11,087 nucleotides of DNA from JAUYLU01 sp038065675 (GTDB lineage: Bacteria > Patescibacteriota > Minisyncoccia > Phycocordibacterales > VMEP01): NCBI GenBank assembly GCA_038065675.1, contig JBBTQM010000026.1, forward strand, positions 1-11,087, read 5' to 3'. Below the pieces are notes generated by a model, which was not told the DNA's origin, ran no database searches, and worked only from the letters and a program-made list of their open reading frames with translations. Shown piece after piece: positions 7,004 through 11,087 of the stretch; position 1 is the stretch's first letter, and every line of letters starts with the position of its first letter. The position numbers were made by a program, and so were the translations under genes.

Positions 7004-7585
7004 CTATAAATGGCTTTCGGAGAGGGCGCGGTTAACTTCTTTGGAAATGAAGCGGCGCACAGGCGGAATTTTATTCAAAGCGGCATCGCCAATCGGCTCT
7101 TCTATGAGGGCGGACATTTTTTCATCCCCTCCCCAGTATCCCAAGCTTTTTACGATTTTTGCGGCAAGAAAAACTTCTATATCGTTTAGGCGGCTGGTAT
7201 TTGTACTGTCGGCATATGAAAATCCGCCACGAAGAGTCTCGAAAAGCTCTTCATTGCGTTCTTCGCCATGCAAAAGCCGCCTTGCAAGAAGAGAGAGTCG
7301 GGCGAGCAACATCATTCGCTCCACTCCCGATAAAAAACTGCCGCGGGTTTCTTTTATATCGGCGTTGACTATGCGCCAGGCATCGCGTCCGCGGATGAGG
7401 TCAAGCGAAACGTGGGAAAAATCGGAAAGCTGAGGACGAAGTTTGGAGCGGACTTCCCTTACGCCTTGCGCGAAGGCGATTAAAAATCCCAGGTCTTTCG
7501 TCATCAGATAGTAATAACGGTTTGATTCGCCGATGGGAGCGCTCCCTAAAATTATTCCTTCAGTTTGATAGACGTGGTAAGACAT
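7004..7585 (-). CDS. recO: DNA repair protein RecO, short cysteine-free form
   Basis: A 193-residue RecO-like protein. RecO works with RecR (and RecF) to load RecA onto SSB-coated single-stranded DNA and to anneal strands. The N-terminal OB-fold (about 1-80) is recognisable: YQTEGIILGSAPIGESNRYYYLMTKDLG follows the family pattern (teGiVL...gEsdr...lTrd.G), then FAQGVREVRSKLRPQL and the strand around RIVNADIKET. A helical region follows (about 85-193), containing VFLAAKIVKSLGYWGG, which corresponds to the segment just before the zinc finger in longer RecO proteins. The protein contains no cysteine, so the CxxC...CxxC finger is missing, and it is about 50 residues shorter than typical RecO (about 240). 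Zn-less RecO proteins are known, so it may still function. It lies 26 nt downstream of the hydrolase gene and 17 nt before the surface-protein gene. No Shine-Dalgarno site is visible. Confidence 0.85.
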   Translation of the reverse strand: MSYHVYQTEGIILGSAPIGESNRYYYLMTKDLGFLIAFAQGVREVRSKLRPQLSDFSHVSLDLIRGRDAWRIVNADIKETRGSFLSGVERMMLLARLSLLARRLLHGEERNEELFETLRGGFSYADSTNTSRLNDIEVFLAAKIVKSLGYWGGDEKMSALIEEPIGDAALNKIPPVRRFISKEVNRALSESHL

Positions 7586-7590
7586 TAAAG

Positions 7591-7617
7591 CAGTTGGTAG
7601 TTGGTAGGAAATTAGGA
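7591..7617. repeat. Degenerate CCAACTA/CCTAATT short repeat between hydrolase gene and recO
   Basis: Read on the minus strand, the gap between the hydrolase and recO consists almost entirely of near-repeats: CCTAATTT, CCTACCAACT, ACCAACTG. The first unit includes the stop codon of the hydrolase gene (TTCCTAA). Similar units occur at 5041-5080 (opposite orientation relative to transcription) and inside ileS at 10905-10937. No stem-loop is visible. Confidence 0.45.
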
Positions 7618-8196
7618 ATTAGAAAAATCTAAAATTGATTCAAGGGCACTTGGAAGTTCTGTCACCCCCTCATCTTCGTTAAAATGCCCCTTATTGTGTT
7701 CAATAATAATTTGAGAACCGAGTTTATCTCTAAAATCATCTTGATTATCTAATGGAACATAAGGGTCGTTATCGGAGAAAATAGCGACACTTTTATTAAG
7801 ATGCGCCCTGACTTTTATAAGGTCTGGGGGCGCACCAAGCCAGTGCTTTTCAGTTTCGCGCACACCTTCTTCGTCCTCCAATCCAGATAAACTTTTAAAA
7901 AACCCCGCCACGAAAACCGCACCGCCAACTTTTTGGCCTTCAGACAATGATTCAATATAGCGAGCAATTGTTTGGCACCCCATGCTATGACCAACAAAAT
8001 AAGTTTCCTCATCAGCTACACCAACGACTTTAGCTAACGCCGGAACCCATTTGTATATCCTGGGGTTACCGGCATCGGGCAATTGCGGAACGAAAACACC
8101 ATATCCCCTATCTTCAAGTTCCTTTTTCAACCAAGGAAACCAGTTACTTTCGGGAACTCCATCCCATCCGTGCACGATAAATACTCTTTTTTTCAT
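7612..8196 (-). CDS. RBBP9/YdeN-like serine alpha/beta hydrolase
   Basis: A 194-residue compact alpha/beta hydrolase. The start MKKRVFIVHGWDGVPESNWFPWL is the first strand and oxyanion region (VHGWDG at 8-13). The nucleophile elbow is GHSMG (69-73, S71), the acid is D144 in FSDNDPYVP, and the histidine is H171 in NKGHFNEDEG, so the full Ser-Asp-His triad is present in canonical order and spacing. Length and the HGWDG/GHSMG/NDPYVP/GHF pattern match the RBBP9/YdeN (DUF1234) family. These are small cytoplasmic serine hydrolases; human RBBP9 is a reported aminopeptidase/esterase, while bacterial members are mostly uncharacterised. There is no signal peptide. Its ATG overlaps the ileS stop by 4 nt (ATGA, 8193-8196), a classical coupling arrangement, so its expression probably follows ileS. 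Its A/T-rich codons (many AAA, AAT) differ slightly from its neighbours. Substrate unknown. Confidence 0.88.
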   Translation of the reverse strand: MKKRVFIVHGWDGVPESNWFPWLKKELEDRGYGVFVPQLPDAGNPRIYKWVPALAKVVGVADEETYFVGHSMGCQTIARYIESLSEGQKVGGAVFVAGFFKSLSGLEDEEGVRETEKHWLGAPPDLIKVRAHLNKSVAIFSDNDPYVPLDNQDDFRDKLGSQIIIEHNKGHFNEDEGVTELPSALESILDFSNS

Positions 8197-11087
8197 TTTT
8201 TTATATTGATTTTAAATGATAATTCCCCTATTTTTATTTCTTCCCCTTCAATTTTTTCAAAACTGATTTCTTTCATCATGGTCGCCTTTTTTATTTCTTT
8301 TTCAAACTTGGAAACGAAAGATTTCGCGGAGTCATCGCCGTCTACTGAAAGAACTGCCAAATCGTGCGGAGTCAATTTTTCTTTTTTACGTAAATCCTGA
8401 ATGTTTCTGATCAGTTCGCGCAAATCACCTTCCTCTTTGAGCTCCGGCGTAATATTGGCGTCCAATTTTACGGTTCCCTTGGGAAGCGTGTCTCTTAAGA
8501 TTTTTTTTACGTTTACCTCGTCCATAATAAGTCCCTCAAAAAATTCTCCTTCTTCCTTACTCAAGGTTAGCAGGGCGAGCGGTTGGCGCACTTTAATCCC
8601 GGACTCGGCGCGTACGGCAAGAGAAAGTTCAACCAGATATCTGGTATTTTTCATTTTCTCTATTATTTCTTTACCGATTTTTCGTGCCTTCGGCCAGTCT
8701 TCCAGATGAACGCTTTCTTTGCCATCGCGTTCGCGCACTTTCTGATAAATTTCTTCGGCCGTGAAAGGCATGAATGGCGCGATTAATTTTGAAAGAGTAA
8801 GCAAAACGCGGTGCATCGTTGAAAGGGAGAATTCTTTGTCTTCCCTATCATCGCCCTTTACGCGCTCGCGGCTGCGCCTCAAATACCATGTGGAAAAATC
8901 ATCAATGAATTTTTCTATGCCGCGTGAAGCGGTATCCAACTCATATTTCTCCATGCCACCCGTAATTTCTGACACAAGCTCGGAGAGCCGCGCCATAATC
9001 CACAGGTCAAGAGGATTTTTACTTTTCTCCCACGAATCTTCAAAGCGAAGCTCGTGGGCGTACATTTCATAGAAACTGACCACGTTAAGAAGGCGCGAAA
9101 CCACCTTGCGGTACACTTCCCCCACTCCCTTTTCGGAAAAAGCGATGTCTTCGCCGCGAACAACCGGCGAAAAAAGCAGGTAATAACGCAAAGAATCGGC
9201 GCCATATTTTTCTATGACTTCCATGGGGTCGGGATAATTCTTGAGTTTTTTAGACATTTTCTGCCCGTCCTCACCCAAAATAAGCCCGTTCACTATGACG
9301 TTTCTGTACGGCGTTTCGCCGAAAAGCGCCACCCCCAAAACAAGCATGCTGTAAAACCATCCGCGCGTCTGGTCCAATCCTTCGGCGATGAAATCGGCCG
9401 GGAAATTTTTTTCAAACTCTTTTTTATTCTCAAACGGATAATGGAACTGGCCGTAAGGCATGGAACCTGATTCAAACCAGCAGTCAAAAACATCTTTAAC
9501 GCGCTCCATTTTCCCGCCGCACTGGCATGAAAGTTTTACTTCATCTATGTACGGGCGGTGGTAATCAAGCTCCCAATCTCGGTTGTGAGGGAGCGGCGCA
9601 AAAGGAATTTCCAGCACTCCGGCGGTTTTTATAAACTCGGGTTTTTTGTCGGCAATCGTTTCGCCAACCGAAAATCCGCTCGCGCCGGACGACATCATCC
9701 AAGTCGGATATTCATGGGAAATAAAAAGGATTTTGGAGTCCTTACGAGACAGTTCGACTGATTCCATAAATTCCATCACCCGGCGCTTCAAATCAGAAAG
9801 ATTCTCTCCCTCGGGCGGCCGCTTTTCAAACATTTCGCGGTAATCCTTAAAATAAGCGTGGTATTCGCCAACATCTTTTCCTTGAAAAATCCCGGTATTT
9901 ATTTCCCGCAAGCGCTTGTCATAAATTATTTCGGAAGCCGGTATTCCTATTTCTTCCGCGACAATTTCCGCCGTTTCTCTGGCACGGACAAAATCGGAAG
10001 AATAAATAGCTGTTATGCCCGAACGTTTCAAGGATTTAGCGGAAATGCGCGCCGCCTCGCGGCCGCGTTCGGTCAAATGAACTTGTTCGCGCGAATCGCT
10101 CGAGACATGATTTGAAACATTGCTCTCCGCCTCGCCATGACGCATAACGGTATAGATGTTCCCGCTTTTATGTACGTGTTTTTGCAGTTCTTTAAGGGAG
10201 CCGATAACTTTTGATTCTTTGCAGTCTTCACACCTCCAAACCGGGAGCGGAGCACCCCAGAAACGAGTCCGCGAGACAGCCCAGTCGCGCGCCGCCTCGA
10301 GCCACTTGCCGAATCTTCCCTCTTTCATGTGCGCAGGCACCCAGTTTATTTTTTTGTTCTCCCTTAAAAGTTTGTCTTTAATCTCCGTCACCTTCACGAA
10401 CCAGGACGAGGTCGCGTAATTGATTAGAGGCGTATCGCACCGCCAGCAAACCGGGTACGGATGGACGATTTTTTCTTTGGAAAAAAGCGCTCCCGTGCGG
10501 GCGAGGTGTTTTAAAACCTCAATATCGGTGGACTGCGTGTCGCCTTTTTGCTTAACGTAGAGCCCGCGGAAGTCTTTCACTTCATCTTTTATGCGCCCGT
10601 CCATGCCTACATGCTGAATAACGGGAATATTATTTTTTACCGCGAGCTCCATGTCTTCCTCGCCGAAAGCCGGCGCTTCATGGGCGATGCCAGTCCCGGT
10701 ATCAGTGGTGACGAAATCGGCGTGCCAAACTTTCCAGCCGTTCTCGCGGTTTTTCAGATTTTTGTCGTTGATATAGTAATCAAACGGCGGCTTGTATTTC
10801 TTGCCAACAAGCTCGCTTCCTTTAAATTCAGCGATTACTTCATATTTTTTTCCCTTAAAGACATCAATTAAGCGGCTTTTTGCCAAAATATAGAATTCTT
10901 TTTCGTTGTCAGTTGTATGTTGTTGGTTGTTGGTTACCTTGACGTAGTCAAGGTTGGGGTTCACCGCAATCGCGGTGTTCCCCGGCAATGTCCACGGCGT
11001 CGTTGTCCAAGCAAGAAGATACGTGCCCGGTTCGTCAACCAGTTCAAATTTAACACCCCATACTTTTACTATGTCTTCCAATCCCTT
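8193..11087 (-). CDS. ileS: Isoleucyl-tRNA synthetase (type 2) with an inserted histidine phosphatase domain, 5' end missing
   Basis: A 964-residue C-terminal part; the frame runs off the right edge. The TTG at 11079-11081 is not the start, because the HIGH-motif half lies outside. Numbering from that TTG as residue 1: the CP1 editing domain has WTTTPWTLPGN (25-35) and GTGIAHEAPAFGEED (128-142); CWRCDTPLI (212-220); catalytic RTRFWGAPLPVWRCEDC (271-287); a histidine phosphatase insert (about 303-500); HRPYIDEV and CQCGG (508-523); FDCWFESGSMPYGQ (532-545); EGLDQTRGWFYSM (567-579); and KMSKK (608-612) followed by LKNYPDPMEVIEKYGADSLR. The anticodon-binding domain is about 680-820. KMSKK-LKNYPDP, the APAFGEED editing motif and the lack of a C-terminal Zn finger mark it as the eukaryote-like 'type 2' IleRS, a class associated with mupirocin resistance. 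The insert is the unusual part. An Asn/Gln/Thr-rich stretch (49-59) interrupts CP1. It is translationally coupled to the downstream hydrolase. Confidence 0.96.
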   Translation of the reverse strand, partial: KGLEDIVKVWGVKFELVDEPGTYLLAWTTTPWTLPGNTAIAVNPNLDYVKVTNNQQHTTDNEKEFYILAKSRLIDVFKGKKYEVIAEFKGSELVGKKYKPPFDYYINDKNLKNRENGWKVWHADFVTTDTGTGIAHEAPAFGEEDMELAVKNNIPVIQHVGMDGRIKDEVKDFRGLYVKQKGDTQSTDIEVLKHLARTGALFSKEKIVHPYPVCWRCDTPLINYATSSWFVKVTEIKDKLLRENKKINWVPAHMKEGRFGKWLEAARDWAVSRTRFWGAPLPVWRCEDCKESKVIGSLKELQKHVHKSGNIYTVMRHGEAESNVSNHVSSDSREQVHLTERGREAARISAKSLKRSGITAIYSSDFVRARETAEIVAEEIGIPASEIIYDKRLREINTGIFQGKDVGEYHAYFKDYREMFEKRPPEGENLSDLKRRVMEFMESVELSRKDSKILFISHEYPTWMMSSGASGFSVGETIADKKPEFIKTAGVLEIPFAPLPHNRDWELDYHRPYIDEVKLSCQCGGKMERVKDVFDCWFESGSMPYGQFHYPFENKKEFEKNFPADFIAEGLDQTRGWFYSMLVLGVALFGETPYRNVIVNGLILGEDGQKMSKKLKNYPDPMEVIEKYGADSLRYYLLFSPVVRGEDIAFSEKGVGEVYRKVVSRLLNVVSFYEMYAHELRFEDSWEKSKNPLDLWIMARLSELVSEITGGMEKYELDTASRGIEKFIDDFSTWYLRRSRERVKGDDREDKEFSLSTMHRVLLTLSKLIAPFMPFTAEEIYQKVRERDGKESVHLEDWPKARKIGKEIIEKMKNTRYLVELSLAVRAESGIKVRQPLALLTLSKEEGEFFEGLIMDEVNVKKILRDTLPKGTVKLDANITPELKEEGDLRELIRNIQDLRKKEKLTPHDLAVLSVDGDDSAKSFVSKFEKEIKKATMMKEISFEKIEGEEIKIGELSFKINIKK
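9582..10175 (-). other. Histidine phosphatase (phosphoglycerate-mutase superfamily) domain inserted in IleRS
   Basis: Residues about 303-500 of the visible IleRS form a complete branch-1 histidine phosphatase domain. In order: YTVMRHGEAESN (310-321), with the catalytic RHG at 314-316 and N321; LTERGREAAR (336-345); IYSSDFVRARETAEIV (359-374), matching the family's SxxxRAxxTA helix with R366; LREINTGIFQGK (391-402), with E393 in the usual acid position; GENLSDLKRRVMEFM (425-439); and the second catalytic His in ILFISHEYPTW (451-461, H456). The domain ends with AGVLEIPF (487-494). Every expected catalytic residue is present in the expected order, so it is probably active. The reading frame is continuous through both junctions. 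In the superfamily such domains remove phosphate from small metabolites, proteins or nucleotides via a phosphohistidine; the substrate here is unknown. Confidence 0.92.
10905..10937 (-). repeat. CAAC-rich repeat translated within the IleRS editing domain
   Basis: On the coding strand this 33-nt stretch is built of ACCAAC and ACAAC units and encodes VTNNQQHTTDN (residues 49-59 of the visible IleRS). It lies between NPNLDYVK and EKEFYILAKSRL, where other IleRS proteins have only a short turn before the 'yIlA' strand. The DNA resembles the intergenic repeats at 5041-5080 and 7591-7617. The length is a multiple of three and the frame is kept. Confidence 0.55.

Noticed and set aside
9054..9470. 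138-residue open frame on the plus strand
   Set aside because: It is antisense to the IleRS region containing KMSKK and DQTRGWFYSM; no independent evidence supports coding.
9582..10175. Possibility that the phosphatase domain is an assembly chimera or a separate gene
   Set aside because: The frame is open through both junctions, flanking IleRS segments continue in the correct order without loss, and no start or stop codon or intergenic DNA lies at the edges. Only read data could exclude an artefact fully.
11079..11081. TTG as start codon of ileS
   Set aside because: The frame stays open to the window edge, and the HIGH-containing N-terminal half of IleRS is missing, so the real start must lie beyond base 11087.
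1..11087. CRISPR arrays, tRNA or rRNA genes, transposons
   Set aside because: Gaps between genes are at most 86 nt and contain no cloverleaf, regular repeat-spacer pattern or terminal inverted repeats that I can see.

Overview
The window looks like chromosomal DNA from a small-genome bacterium, most likely a Candidate Phyla Radiation (Patescibacteria, Parcubacteria-like) lineage. This is inferred from gene content, not from a marker search. The hints are: a MetRS without the C-terminal tRNA-binding domain; a short RecO with no cysteines; a single-chain alpha2 GlyRS; a 'type 2' IleRS; a large one-TM surface protein built of beta-sandwich repeats; starts without obvious Shine-Dalgarno sites; and degenerate CCAACTA/CCAACAA short repeats at gene borders. 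TGA acts as a normal stop (ileS, glyS), so the UGA-recoding groups (SR1/Gracilibacteria) are unlikely.

Layout. Apart from a fragment at the left edge, all genes lie on the minus strand in one tight run. In transcription order from the right edge: ileS (5' end outside the window), an RBBP9/YdeN-like alpha/beta hydrolase (4-nt ATGA overlap with ileS), recO, a 636-residue membrane-anchored surface protein, glyS, an AI-2E/PerM-type membrane protein, metG, and tatD (8-nt overlap with metG). Gaps are 17-53 nt or overlaps. The left edge (1-201, plus strand) holds the end of a RadC-like helix-hairpin-helix reading frame that stops before the catalytic domain. It converges on tatD across an 86-nt gap (202-287), the largest gap in the window, where I see no convincing terminator. 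There are no tRNA, rRNA or CRISPR features and no insertion sequences.

How the genes relate. Three aminoacyl-tRNA synthetases (Ile, Gly, Met) make this mainly a translation locus. The metG-tatD and recO-glyS neighbourhoods recall arrangements known in Firmicutes (metS-yabD; recO-glyQS), here joined in one co-directional block with envelope genes in between. An extended -10 element (TGGTATAAT) directly after the recO stop would start a transcript at or next to the ATG of the surface-protein gene, so the block may be divided into at least two transcription units.

Main discovery. The IleRS carries an apparently intact histidine phosphatase (phosphoglycerate-mutase superfamily) domain of about 200 residues. 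It is inserted in frame into the catalytic domain, between the two halves of a CxxC...CxC cysteine pair and ahead of KMSKK. All core catalytic residues of the phosphatase family are visible. The same IleRS also has a short Asn/Gln/Thr-rich insertion in its editing domain whose DNA looks like the intergenic short repeat seen elsewhere in the window.
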